Shown here piece by piece: positions 1 to 6,512 of a stretch of DNA of 37,494 bases. How positions within the stretch are numbered: position 1 is the stretch's first letter; the number at the start of each line of letters is the position of its first letter. The position numbers and the translations under genes are program-made. The notes below the pieces were generated by a model. The model did no database searches, was not told the origin of the DNA, and worked only from the letters and a program-made list of their open reading frames with translations. Location of the stretch: contig JAHKLX010000115.1 in the NCBI GenBank assembly GCA_020854835.1, forward strand, positions 1 through 37,494, given 5' to 3'. The DNA comes from Microcaldota archaeon (GTDB lineage: Archaea > Micrarchaeota > Micrarchaeia > Anstonellales > JAGGVH01).

Positions 1-1
1 A

Positions 2-1225
2 ATTATCTTATTTAGTTTATTCTTTTTTGGTTGTATAGATAATATAGATAGAGAAACTTTGACTCCAGAACCTGAATCAAATAATGATTCTATTGAGATA
101 TATTTTAAGGACCAATATATCTATAATGAAAGTGATATTAATATTTCGGGAGTAAAAATTGAAAAATTTAAATTTTCAGATACTATGATAACTTATCATG
201 CAGTTCTTCCTATAAAAAATCCAAAAAAAATTAATTGTAATGAAAATAACGACCAGACGATCCTTATAACTTCAAATAATAAAACAATTTATCAAACAGA
301 ACTCTCAACAACTTCTTATAATGCAATATGTGATGCAGGAGAACTTAGAGCCATTGTGATAGGGTGTTCATATGAAAAAGCCTTTGAAATCTATAGTGCA
401 GTTAAATATATCCAAAATAAAACAGAAACCAAAGAAGAAAAAAACGAAACCAACCAAACGGCAGTTGATTTCCCGGAATATGAGCTTATAACTGCAAAAA
501 AAATCTTCAACATTTCGCACGGCCAGGAATTAAACCTGGCAGTGGTGACTCCACAAACGTTTTACCTGAGATTAGAAAATGAAACTGTAGGAATCAGTGT
601 ATATCAAACATCACCAGGATACACCCTTTCAGATAGATGGACAGAAATCGTTGTGTTTACTAATGAAACAATCGTGAAACAAGATGGGCATTTTAGGAAC
701 AAAAACGTTAATTTGGTTTGGGAAGATGGCCAAAAATCAGGTGAATTAGCAGGATTGGGAAAGATAGTTTTTCCCAACAGCACAATAAACACAAATACAA
801 CAAATACTAGGATCAACATTATTCCCCAGATTATTGAATCATGGGGGTTGGAAGAAGAAGCCGGTAAAGAGTATAGGCCACTCACAATTTATTCACAAGA
901 GAACAGGGTAGAATTTGACCCACCCCTACCAGTTAAAGAAACAAACATAACCTGCCCGCCCCAAACAATAGATAAAATAGAACCAATAACCTTTTTTATT
1001 GAAGGAAAAAAGTATATCCTCACAGATATGAACTACATAGAAAAGGAAATAAGTGTGGCAAATCATGAAAAATGGATTGGTTTAAGCATTGGTGATGGCA
1101 GTACAGAAGTGTACAATAAGATATGGATAACTCTGGTGGATGTTGGGGTCGGCCAGGAGATACAAATTGGTAATTGCACGAGTTCTTGGGCGCACCCAGC
1201 CATATTAAAGATAGAGTATGAATAA
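2..1225 (+). CDS. Surface lipoprotein, 5' end outside window (partial)
   Basis: The reading frame is open from base 2, the left edge. It begins with a hydrophobic run ending in FFFGC (Cys at bases 32-34), which looks like the end of a lipoprotein signal peptide with a lipobox cysteine. The real start therefore lies upstream, and the TTG at 59 is not a credible start. About 407 residues are visible. After the Cys comes an acidic, Asn/Thr-rich linker, then a beta-rich body with many N-x-T/S sequons (for example NETN, NKT, NITC), as expected for an externally exposed, possibly glycosylated archaeal protein. I recognise no domain. Base composition looks less AT-rich from about base 470 on than before it, which may reflect a composite gene. 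Anchoring to the membrane exterior is an inference from the lipobox; function unknown. Confidence 0.75.
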   Translation: MILFSLFFFGCIDNIDRETLTPEPESNNDSIEIYFKDQYIYNESDINISGVKIEKFKFSDTMITYHAVLPIKNPKKINCNENNDQTILITSNNKTIYQTELSTTSYNAICDAGELRAIVIGCSYEKAFEIYSAVKYIQNKTETKEEKNETNQTAVDFPEYELITAKKIFNISHGQELNLAVVTPQTFYLRLENETVGISVYQTSPGYTLSDRWTEIVVFTNETIVKQDGHFRNKNVNLVWEDGQKSGELAGLGKIVFPNSTINTNTTNTRINIIPQIIESWGLEEEAGKEYRPLTIYSQENRVEFDPPLPVKETNITCPPQTIDKIEPITFFIEGKKYILTDMNYIEKEISVANHEKWIGLSIGDGSTEVYNKIWITLVDVGVGQEIQIGNCTSSWAHPAILKIEYE

Positions 1226-1313
1226 CATTAATTCTTTTGAAGAAAAATTAACCTAGTAAAAGTTTTCAATAAATAAACCTAATCAAATTATTAACACCTC
1301 TTTCTAACACACT

Positions 1314-1339
1314 CATCCCCTATAATATCAGAGCTCCAG
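1314..1339 (+). repeat. 26-bp direct repeat, copy 1
   Basis: This matches bases 1811-1836 at 25 of 26 positions (C versus A at position 7). The core reads TATAATATCAGAGCTCCAG. The copies bracket the 1405-1770 gene. This copy is also part of an 8-bp inverted repeat, CTCATCCC (1312-1319) with GGGATGAG (1368-1375). The rest of 1226-1404 shows no gene. Confidence 0.85.
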
Positions 1340-1404
1340 AGAAAATCACTAGTTTGTGGGAGTAATTGGGATGAGGGAGGTTTTAAAGATCTATTAAATC
1401 ATAT

Positions 1405-1770
1405 TTATATCTTTACTCTTTTAATACCCAAACGATCGCATTCTATTATAACTTTTTCTAACTCTGATTTTGCTCCTTTATAATTCAGAACATCACGAAT
1501 TGGTTTTTTGAAAATTACTAATCTTGGTTTTTTCTTCCCATAATATATTTTTATATGTGGCCTAAGTATATTTGGTATTCCATAGGAATATTCAACTTTT
1601 TCAATTTTTTTGATTTCAATTTCCGTATCTATATTAACCCCCATCAAAAAATACAAAGGGAAAAATATAATTTCGTTTATTGAAGCAAGAACTCCAAGAA
1701 TCCCGGTCCTTTCAAGTCTAATTATGTCTCCCTCAATAATAATTTTCCCAGTTTTAGTTTCAGCATTCAT
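1405..1770 (-). CDS. Small orphan protein of unknown function (121 aa)
   Basis: I do not recognise a family. The protein begins with a short beta-strand segment (KTGKIIIEGDIIRLERTG), then a hydrophobic stretch at about residues 27-45 that could be membrane-associated, then alternating charged strands and a C-terminal helix. The strand pattern is reminiscent of a PH-like or short bacterial-PH fold, but this is weak. The ATG at 1770 is supported by a TATA-like TATTTAAAAA near 1790-1800, about 26 nt upstream. The gene stands alone on the minus strand between plus-strand genes. It lies exactly between the two copies of a 26-bp direct repeat, one upstream of its TATA box and one about 65 nt past its stop, which suggests a small movable or recombined cassette. 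Confidence 0.65.
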   Translation of the reverse strand: MNAETKTGKIIIEGDIIRLERTGILGVLASINEIIFFPLYFLMGVNIDTEIEIKKIEKVEYSYGIPNILRPHIKIYYGKKKPRLVIFKKPIRDVLNYKGAKSELEKVIIECDRLGIKRVKI

Positions 1771-1810
1771 GTTTATAGATACATACAGATATTTTTAAAT
1801 ACCGAGCACC

Positions 1811-1836
1811 CATCCCATATAATATCAGAGCTCCAG
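1811..1836 (+). repeat. 26-bp direct repeat, copy 2
   Basis: Second copy of the repeat at 1314-1339, same orientation, one mismatch, offset 497 bp. It sits just upstream of the promoter of the minus-strand orphan gene and about 90 nt before the next plus-strand gene. Both copies contain the palindrome GAGCTC. Confidence 0.85.
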
Positions 1837-1861
1837 GTTCTCAAACCCTCAATTAACACTC

Positions 1862-1878
1862 TTTTAGTTTTTCTAAAA
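1862..1878. repeat. Palindrome TTTTAG-T5-CTAAAA, copy A
   Basis: Hairpin-forming 17-mer TTTTAGTTTTTCTAAAA with 6-bp arms. It is followed by CTCTTTTAAAAG, and this longer block recurs at about 4972-5000 with C/A changes. It lies just upstream of the TATA box of the 1926 gene. Related copies are at 2757-2773 (opposite loop orientation), 4975-4991 and 5304-5320. Confidence 0.75.
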
Positions 1879-1896
1879 CTCTTTTAAAAGAAAAGG

Positions 1897-1904
1897 TTTA
1901 AATA
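1897..1904 (+). promoter_or_regulatory. TATA box of the 1926 gene
   Basis: TTTAAATA preceded by purines (AAAAGG, BRE-like), centred about 25 nt upstream of the ATG at 1926. There is no ribosome site, so the mRNA is probably leaderless. Confidence 0.6.
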
Positions 1905-1925
1905 GAAAAAGAATCATAAAATATT

Positions 1926-2672
1926 ATGGGAAAGGATCTTACTAATCAGTTTTTTGACATTAATAAACTGCCTGCTCAGGAAGGTTTGTTGATATTTCCA
2001 ATATCAATGTCAAGAATCTCTAATTCACAGAACGCTAAGAGGTGTTTCGACCATATGAAAAGATTCAGTCCAAATAAAATAATTAAACCTGTAGTAGGAC
2101 TTAATATGGTATATGGAGATTACTTGTATTTATATTCAAATGAAAAGGCATCAAAACTAAGAAAAAAATTCATGCCTTTGATTCTTCAACATAAAAATGA
2201 ATTCATGAAAATAATATCCAAAAATCCCATGTTAATACCACAAGCATTTTCTTTTTCAACTTGGAATCAAATTTTGTTAGCATCTAAGGATTTTGTTAAT
2301 CTATTTGGCCAGATCAGAAAAAGATATAAAGGAGATTCAAAATTTAGAAAATATTTAAAAGAAGACTTTTTAGCTTCTGGAAAGGGAAAATTAGATCAAA
2401 ACCAAATAGATTTTTTCTTGGAAGAAACTTTAATTTTCCATTTAATTACGAAAGGCCAAATTCCATTACACAATGATTATGTAAAAGGCCATGAAAAATG
2501 GGTTTTGTGGTGTTATCCTGGCAAACCATTAAAATCACAGATTTATTTATCACAAAAGAATTTTTTTAATTTTAAAAACAAAAAAAATAAATTTGAAAAT
2601 TGTTTTTATGATTTAGAAGAAAAAAAGTTGTATGATTTTGAACGATTAAATCTGGAAAAAGTAAAGGTTTAA
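1926..2672 (+). CDS. Putative divergent cyclodipeptide synthase (XYP type)
   Basis: Cyclodipeptide synthases (CDPSs) use two aminoacyl-tRNAs to make cyclic dipeptides; they have a class-I aminoacyl-tRNA-synthetase-like fold and are about 220-260 aa. This protein is 248 aa. Its landmarks match the family order: an N-terminal FPISMSR (S27 would be the nucleophile equivalent to AlbC S37, R30 the variable position 40), a basic helix with KASKLRKK (residues 74-81), the segment YKGDSKFRKYLKE (134-146) resembling the conserved Y..D..FR helix, FFLEE (163-167) in place of the usual YxxxE pair, and WCYPGKPL (195-202) with the Tyr-Pro pair (Y197, P198) that defines the XYP subgroup. Phe at 163 replaces the usual Tyr. 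The TATA box at 1897-1904 suggests a leaderless start at this ATG. No oxidase or methyltransferase tailoring gene is obvious nearby. The assignment rests on motif order and needs a profile search; another Rossmann protein is possible. Confidence 0.5.
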   Translation: MGKDLTNQFFDINKLPAQEGLLIFPISMSRISNSQNAKRCFDHMKRFSPNKIIKPVVGLNMVYGDYLYLYSNEKASKLRKKFMPLILQHKNEFMKIISKNPMLIPQAFSFSTWNQILLASKDFVNLFGQIRKRYKGDSKFRKYLKEDFLASGKGKLDQNQIDFFLEETLIFHLITKGQIPLHNDYVKGHEKWVLWCYPGKPLKSQIYLSQKNFFNFKNKKNKFENCFYDLEEKKLYDFERLNLEKVKV

Positions 2673-2756
2673 AAAAGGGTTTATAAATTTAAAGTAATAA
2701 TATATTGAATATAGGAACAAAGGATATAGATGGTTAAAATAATATAAAAAGTAATC

Positions 2757-2773
2757 TTTTAGAAAAACTAAAA
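2757..2773. repeat. Palindrome TTTTAG-A5-CTAAAA, copy B (inverted)
   Basis: TTTTAGAAAAACTAAAA, the reverse complement of copies A, C and D. It lies immediately upstream of the ribosome site of the 2785 gene and so would be near or in its 5' leader. Confidence 0.7.
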
Positions 2774-2784
2774 AGGTGTTGGAA

Positions 2785-3561
2785 ATGCCACAAACATTGG
2801 TGATTGGAGTTGTAGAAAAATTTGATTTGGATAATTTGACAAACCAAGATTTTGAAAACCCGGATTTTTCCTTGACCGAGATGTCAGAACACAACGTAGA
2901 GGTAAGTGGTGACTTTATTGACTTCTTTATTCCGTTCATGTCAAAATTCGATATTAAAAACCAACCAGAAATCAAAACCATACTAAAAAAGGTTGGAGAT
3001 GACGATTTTCCCACTCCTCCAAAATTAATTTCATTCAAAGAGAAGTATCCAAATACATTTAGATTCAGATCACAAATAGCCATATTGGATGAAGATGCCT
3101 CCAAACTGGTTGGCACTGCCATCTCTGTGATTTGTTCCAAAGGTTACGAGGGCATTGTTTCAGCTTTTCTAGATAATAAATACGTCATTACTGCCCATGT
3201 GGTTTATACTGCAAAAGACAAAAATAGTTTAGTTAGTGGGTTAATGGTTTTTGACCCAGAAAATAGGGTAGTGTTATCATCGGGCAAGTATGTTGATAAC
3301 AAGAAAAGTATTCCTATCATATCTTGTGAAAATTATTCTGAATACTATAAACTTTGCCTTTATGCTTCTGATGACGGGAAAAAAGTTTTTAAAATTAATA
3401 TAACTGATAAAAAAGGCAAGCAAGCTCCGAACCGTATTTATTCGAAAGTAACATCTGATTTTGAAGATAGTCGCTATTTTTCAGATATGCTTGCACTCAT
3501 TAGTATGGTTGACTGGATCAAAAATAGTAAGAATCCAATACTGTGGTTTGCGGAAACATAA
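2785..3561 (+). CDS. Protein of unknown function (258 aa)
   Basis: I recognise no family. The start is placed at the ATG at 2785 because AAAGGTG (2772-2778) sits six bases upstream as a ribosome site; a GTG at 2776 would bury that site. The first 85 residues are acidic with predicted helices (MPQTLVIGVVEKFDLD, then DFIDFFIPFMSKFD). The middle is beta-rich with an aliphatic core (GTAISVICS, NKYVITAHVVYTA, GLMVFDPENRVV). The C-terminus is helical. There is no signal peptide, membrane segment or cysteine-metal motif, so it is probably cytosolic. The ITAHVVY segment recalls the His region of trypsin-like proteases, but no GDSGG motif follows, so that idea is weak. It follows the cyclodipeptide-synthase-like gene by 112 nt on the same strand, with palindrome copy B between them, and may be co-transcribed. 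Confidence 0.7.
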   Translation: MPQTLVIGVVEKFDLDNLTNQDFENPDFSLTEMSEHNVEVSGDFIDFFIPFMSKFDIKNQPEIKTILKKVGDDDFPTPPKLISFKEKYPNTFRFRSQIAILDEDASKLVGTAISVICSKGYEGIVSAFLDNKYVITAHVVYTAKDKNSLVSGLMVFDPENRVVLSSGKYVDNKKSIPIISCENYSEYYKLCLYASDDGKKVFKINITDKKGKQAPNRIYSKVTSDFEDSRYFSDMLALISMVDWIKNSKNPILWFAET

Positions 3562-3634
3562 ACATCACTTAAGTAAACCCTAAAGTTTAATACATCATTA
3601 TAGTACACCAAAAATATATGTTTTGTATAAAAAG

Positions 3635-3677
3635 TTACGCTTTGATACTATTTTTGGCTGGTAGGCCTGGTTGCGCT
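3635..3677 (+). repeat. Imperfect repeat, copy 1 (flanks ASCH gene)
   Basis: Starts TTACGCTTTGATACTATTTT and continues through GGCTGGTAGGCC to CGCT. It resembles 4190-4234 (TTACGCCTTGGCATTATTTT, then GTGCTCAGGGGGTAGCC to CGCT) with small indels. Both are in the same orientation, on either side of the 3839-4099 gene. Confidence 0.45.
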
Positions 3678-3746
3678 TGCCCACTTTCCGAAATCATATC
3701 ATATCAGTAAACCAACCTGTTTTTTGCTTGCAGTTTTTGTGTACCC

Positions 3747-3759
3747 GAGTTTACTGTTA
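3747..3759 (+). repeat. 13-bp direct repeat GAGTTTACTGTTA, copy 1
   Basis: GAGTTTACTGTTA occurs identically at 3780-3792, 33 bp downstream. The pair lies 20-65 bp upstream of the TATA box of the ASCH gene, so operator sites are possible. Confidence 0.7.
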
Positions 3760-3779
3760 CAGTAATTAGAAACTGTTTA

Positions 3780-3792
3780 GAGTTTACTGTTA
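3780..3792 (+). repeat. 13-bp direct repeat GAGTTTACTGTTA, copy 2
   Basis: Identical to 3747-3759. The 33-bp spacing is about three helical turns, which would put both on the same DNA face. Confidence 0.7.
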
Positions 3793-3838
3793 TGCGGTTT
3801 TTCAGAAGATTTATAATCTTGTATAATGTAAAAGAATT

Positions 3839-4099
3839 ATGAAAATTGAAAAAAAGATTTGGCCGAAATATTTTCAAAAAATTTTAAATGGGGATAAAAC
3901 ATTTGAATTAAGACTTGCTGATTGGGAGTGCAAACCTGGCGATATTTTGATTTTAAAAGAATGGGATCCCGAAACAAAAGAACATACTGGGAGAAAAATC
4001 GAAAAAACAGTTACTTATGTTGCTAAAACTAAAGACATTATGTTTTGGAGTAAAGAAGAAATTGAGAAGTATGGATATCAAATAATTAGCTTCAAATAA
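3839..4099 (+). CDS. ASCH-domain protein (DUF3850-like)
   Basis: An 86-residue protein that is essentially a single ASCH fold, the PUA-related beta-barrel found in RNA-binding and RNA-processing proteins. Typical features are the start MKIEKKIWPKYFQKILNG, the K-x-FE-R segment (KTFELRLAD, residues 21-29), and PGDILILKEWDP (33-44). These resemble small DUF3850/ASCH proteins, which have one FE(L/V)R and one GD.L.L.EW element. The C-terminal strand, GYQIISFK, closes the barrel. The ATG follows the TATA-like TTATAATC (3811-3818) by about 25 nt, so the transcript may be leaderless. The upstream direct repeats suggest regulation. The substrate is unknown; some ASCH proteins are nucleoside or N4-acetylcytidine amidohydrolases, but I cannot say which applies here. 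Confidence 0.75.
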   Translation: MKIEKKIWPKYFQKILNGDKTFELRLADWECKPGDILILKEWDPETKEHTGRKIEKTVTYVAKTKDIMFWSKEEIEKYGYQIISFK

Positions 4100-4102
4100 A
4101 CT

Positions 4103-4118
4103 TTCTTAGTTTTTCTAA
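4103..4118. repeat. Degenerate palindrome copy after ASCH gene
   Basis: TTCTTAGTTTTTCTAA keeps TTAG-T5-CTAA but has decayed outer arms. It sits three bases after the ASCH stop and before a T-rich run, so it may act as a terminator. Confidence 0.4.
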
Positions 4119-4189
4119 CACTTTTTTGTTATAACTATTTTCTCCTGTTTTCCAAAAACAAATTTAACCTCGGTAAACTTTCTAAAAAA

Positions 4190-4234
4190 TTACGCCTTGG
4201 CATTATTTTGTGCTCAGGGGGTAGCCTTCACGCT
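4190..4234 (+). repeat. Imperfect repeat, copy 2 (flanks ASCH gene)
   Basis: Partner of 3635-3677, in the same orientation, beginning TTACGCCTTGG. It lies in the 158-bp gap between the convergent ASCH and HD genes. The GC-rich stretch CAGGGGGTAGCC is unusual for this DNA. Confidence 0.45.
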
Positions 4235-4257
4235 ATTTTTTAACTGATTTTAAACAA

Positions 4258-4917
4258 TTACTTTTCCCCTTTCCATTCTGAAATAAATTCTTTTATGAAG
4301 CGTTCAATAAACTCATGTCTCTCTAAAGCCATTTGTTTTCCAGTTTCAGTATTCATGTTATCTTTCAATTTTAGTAATTTACTATGAAAATGATGCAATG
4401 CTGATGGATCGTAAATTGATTCATCAAAATCTTTTTTTTCAAAAGGAATTTCTGGAACCCACATTGGAATTCCATTTGCCCCACAAAAAGAAAAACATCT
4501 TCCAATTCCAATCGCACCAATCGCATCCAAATTATCTGCATCCTGTAAAATTAAAGTTTCAATATCCTCAACTGTTTTACCTTTTGGAGTAAAACCATAT
4601 TCCTCATGAAATTCAACACAATGTAAAACTTTTTTAATTTTATCAAAATCTAAATCAACTTTTTCCAAAACCTTTTGAACAGTGGGCAAAGATTGTTTTG
4701 GGGCACAATACTCTCCTTTTTTACTCAATATTCTATGAATGTCGTGAACCATTGCTGCTATGGCGATGATTTCTCTGTTCCCCCCTTCCGTTTTCTGAAT
4801 ATGTAAAGCCAAATTTTTTGTTCTTTTGAGATGGTGGATATCATGGCCAGAGCTATCTGTTTTAAATATTTCAACAACTTCCTTCTCGATATCGTTTAAT
4901 GTTTTTTCTATATTCAT
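4258..4917 (-). CDS. HD-domain phosphohydrolase
   Basis: A single HD-superfamily metal-dependent phosphohydrolase of about 219 aa. The metal-binding series is visible: GHDIHHLKRTKNLAL near the N-terminus (first His), MVHDIHR (the HD pair), CVEFHEEYG (downstream His-Glu), and LILQDADNLDAIGAIG (the final Asp). This order and spacing match the YpgQ/PF01966 type of small soluble HD hydrolases, which cleave phosphate from nucleotides. The start is set at the ATG at 4917 rather than the GTG nine bases upstream, because GTGAT around 4922-4926 can serve as a ribosome site. It is transcribed away from the 5039 gene and converges on the ASCH gene. Substrate unknown. It is unrelated in architecture to the large double-HD protein at 23035. 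Confidence 0.85.
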   Translation of the reverse strand: MNIEKTLNDIEKEVVEIFKTDSSGHDIHHLKRTKNLALHIQKTEGGNREIIAIAAMVHDIHRILSKKGEYCAPKQSLPTVQKVLEKVDLDFDKIKKVLHCVEFHEEYGFTPKGKTVEDIETLILQDADNLDAIGAIGIGRCFSFCGANGIPMWVPEIPFEKKDFDESIYDPSALHHFHSKLLKLKDNMNTETGKQMALERHEFIERFIKEFISEWKGEK

Positions 4918-4974
4918 TTTTATCACTCTAATATATTATTAGTAATAACTTTAAAATATATTGTATTAATACTA

Positions 4975-4991
4975 TTTTAGTTTTTCTAAAA
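4975..4991. repeat. Palindrome TTTTAG-T5-CTAAAA, copy C
   Basis: Identical 17-mer to copy A, embedded in ACTATTTTAG...CTAAAACTATTTTAAAA, which parallels the block around copy A. It lies between divergent genes, just upstream of the TATA box of the 5039 gene. Confidence 0.75.
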
Positions 4992-5010
4992 CTATTTTAA
5001 AAACATAATT

Positions 5011-5018
5011 TTATATAA
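5011..5018 (+). promoter_or_regulatory. TATA box of the 5039 gene
   Basis: TTATATAA, centred about 25 nt before the ATG at 5039, with no ribosome site. A leaderless transcript is likely. Confidence 0.55.
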
Positions 5019-5038
5019 TATTAATACAAATTAAAAAT

Positions 5039-5332
5039 ATGAAATTTATTTTATCATTGGGATTGACATGTTTGATGTTTTCATTAGTGGTATTGTTATT
5101 CGGTTTTTATTTACAAAATATTTTAGTGATCTTAACTAGTTTGTTATTGATTATAGTTGGAACATACTTATGTCATAAGGGCAAATCTAACAAAAAATAT
5201 AGATTTTCAAAAAAGATAGGGCAGCTGCTACCAGATTTAATAATGAATAAAGATGGTTTGATTGCAGTAATCATGGTAATGGCGTTATTAATGGTAAGTA
5301 TACTTTTAGTTTTTCTAAAAGAGTTTTATTAA
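5039..5332 (+). CDS. Small three-helix membrane protein
   Basis: A 97-residue integral membrane protein with no recognised family. Hydrophobic segments lie at about residues 3-24, 27-48 and 74-95. The loop between the second and third is basic (HKGKSNKKYRFSKK), which by the positive-inside rule puts that loop in the cytoplasm. The ATG is placed by a TATA box at 5011-5018. The last codons overlap palindrome copy D (5304-5320), so the repeat contributes the C-terminal residues LVFLK. This suggests either that the repeat serves as a terminator or that it inserted at the gene end. The gene precedes the HExxH protein gene by 49 nt on the same strand, but that gene appears to have its own promoter. 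Function unknown. Confidence 0.6.
   Translation: MKFILSLGLTCLMFSLVVLLFGFYLQNILVILTSLLLIIVGTYLCHKGKSNKKYRFSKKIGQLLPDLIMNKDGLIAVIMVMALLMVSILLVFLKEFY
5304..5320. repeat. Palindrome TTTTAG-T5-CTAAAA, copy D
   Basis: Same 17-mer as copies A and C; here the arms extend by one pair to CTTTTAG/CTAAAAG. It overlaps the last codons of the small membrane protein gene. Confidence 0.75.
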
Positions 5333-5381
5333 TAATAAACCTGAAAAACATGTTTAAAAGCTTAATCAACATAAAGAAAAT

Positions 5382-6512
5382 ATGGCGAGATCAAAACAAA
5401 AAACTGAAAACTCTTTATTTGAGGAAATAAAAGAAAAAGGGGGGCTTTATAATTACTTAACAAACACACTTAATTTTTATTACAAAAAAGAAAAAATAAA
5501 CCAAGTTGAAAATTTTTTGAATTGGGTTAAAGAAAATGAAAAAAATTTGATAACAGAATTAAAACTGCCAGAAAATATGCAATTTAATCTCGCTTTGTTC
5601 TTTGTTGGTACTTATTTGGGTGGAATTTATATGGCGGACCGATACAACATCCCAAGAAACAAGCTTCCAAAATTAATGATGGAAAAATCTAGTTTTTTTA
5701 AGAACCTTTTTGCCCCCATACACTATGACCCCATAGAACATGCCATTTGGATATCTCCCTCCAAAGTGAAAGATATTACTAGTGATTTGGAAACTCCAGA
5801 TATTTTTATATGTGGATTTAATATAGGTATTCATGAGTACACTCACGGATTGTACCAATCCAAAAAAGGAGAAAAACGTTCTCTTAGTGAAGTGGCAACT
5901 GCTTATAATCAATCAGAATACGGTCTACCTTTAAAAGTTAATTCACTGAATAAAAAAACTTGGTCAAATACAAACCGAGATTTTATACAAATTTATGAAG
6001 AAATTGAAAGGGAGAATATTGATGAAAAAACTGTTAAAGCTTATTTTTATGAGTATTTTTCGTTCTTGGTTATGCCGTGGTTAAAAAATTATTACGGAGA
6101 AAAATTCAATATAATGGATTTCAGAAACGAATCCCCCGACATCATGGAACCGATTACTGATGAGATATATTTATTAGGAGGATCTAAAATTCTTCTTGGA
6201 ATTCCTAGATTTGTCAAAAAGGAAATTTTTGTATCTGAAGATCTTTTTGTTCAAAATTACTATTTATTTTGCAAGTCTGCAGGAATAAACAATCCTGAAT
6301 TGGTTGATAAATTTAGGATAGTTTTCGATAAAATAAGAAAAACAAAATGGGATAGTAAAATTGAGTTTTACAATAAATTTATTGATATCATGAATGAAGT
6401 TTTTGGTATTCCGAAAGACAATAATATCCCTGAAGGATATGTATCAACGGAAACGCAACAGAATCTGCCTGCATTAGAAATCTATGGGGACAAAAAAATA
6501 AAACTAGCTTAA
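5382..6512 (+). CDS. Putative HExxH zinc metallopeptidase-like protein
   Basis: A 376-residue soluble protein of unrecognised family. The best functional clue is IGIHEYTHGLYQ, with a canonical HExxH zinc-binding helix (H151, E152, H155). A possible third ligand is E170 in the following helix (SLSEVATAYN), as in gluzincins, where a Glu lies downstream of HExxH. The N-terminal 100 residues are helical and charged; the C-terminal half contains many aromatic residues. There is no signal peptide and no membrane segment, so a cytosolic role is likely. A TATA-like TTTAAAAG (5353-5360) lies about 26 nt upstream of the ATG, so the transcript may be leaderless. The gene is AT-rich like its neighbours. 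HExxH can occur by chance, but a Gly after the motif and the hydrophobic residues before it favour a real metal site. Confidence 0.6.
   Translation: MARSKQKTENSLFEEIKEKGGLYNYLTNTLNFYYKKEKINQVENFLNWVKENEKNLITELKLPENMQFNLALFFVGTYLGGIYMADRYNIPRNKLPKLMMEKSSFFKNLFAPIHYDPIEHAIWISPSKVKDITSDLETPDIFICGFNIGIHEYTHGLYQSKKGEKRSLSEVATAYNQSEYGLPLKVNSLNKKTWSNTNRDFIQIYEEIERENIDEKTVKAYFYEYFSFLVMPWLKNYYGEKFNIMDFRNESPDIMEPITDEIYLLGGSKILLGIPRFVKKEIFVSEDLFVQNYYLFCKSAGINNPELVDKFRIVFDKIRKTKWDSKIEFYNKFIDIMNEVFGIPKDNNIPEGYVSTETQQNLPALEIYGDKKIKLA

Larger units (their letters stand above)
3562..3838. other. Gene-free region with repeats and GC-rich patch
   Basis: No plausible gene. It contains AGTAAAC at 3572-3578 and 3706-3712 and its complement GTTTACT at 3749-3755 and 3782-3788, the last two inside a perfect 13-bp direct repeat. 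A GC-rich patch at about 3655-3685 stands out in this AT-rich DNA; GGTAGG and CTTGCC can pair across ten bases. A likely TATA box for the next gene is TTATAATC at 3811-3818. Confidence 0.55.

Noticed and set aside
604..885. Minus-strand 93-aa frame inside the lipoprotein gene
   Set aside because: It is antisense to a longer frame with signal peptide and sequons, and has no promoter or family match.
2646..3140. Minus-strand 164-aa frame
   Set aside because: It is antisense to the 2785-3561 gene and spans the intergenic promoter; low-complexity Phe/Tyr end.
3180..3230. Trypsin-like His region (ITAHVVY) in the 2785 gene
   Set aside because: No downstream Asp and no GDSGG-type Ser motif, so a protease call is unsupported.
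3655..3690. GC-rich patch considered as a tRNA or structured RNA gene
   Set aside because: No cloverleaf, no T-loop GTTCRA or terminal pairing; only a weak hairpin, so reported as a repeat region only.
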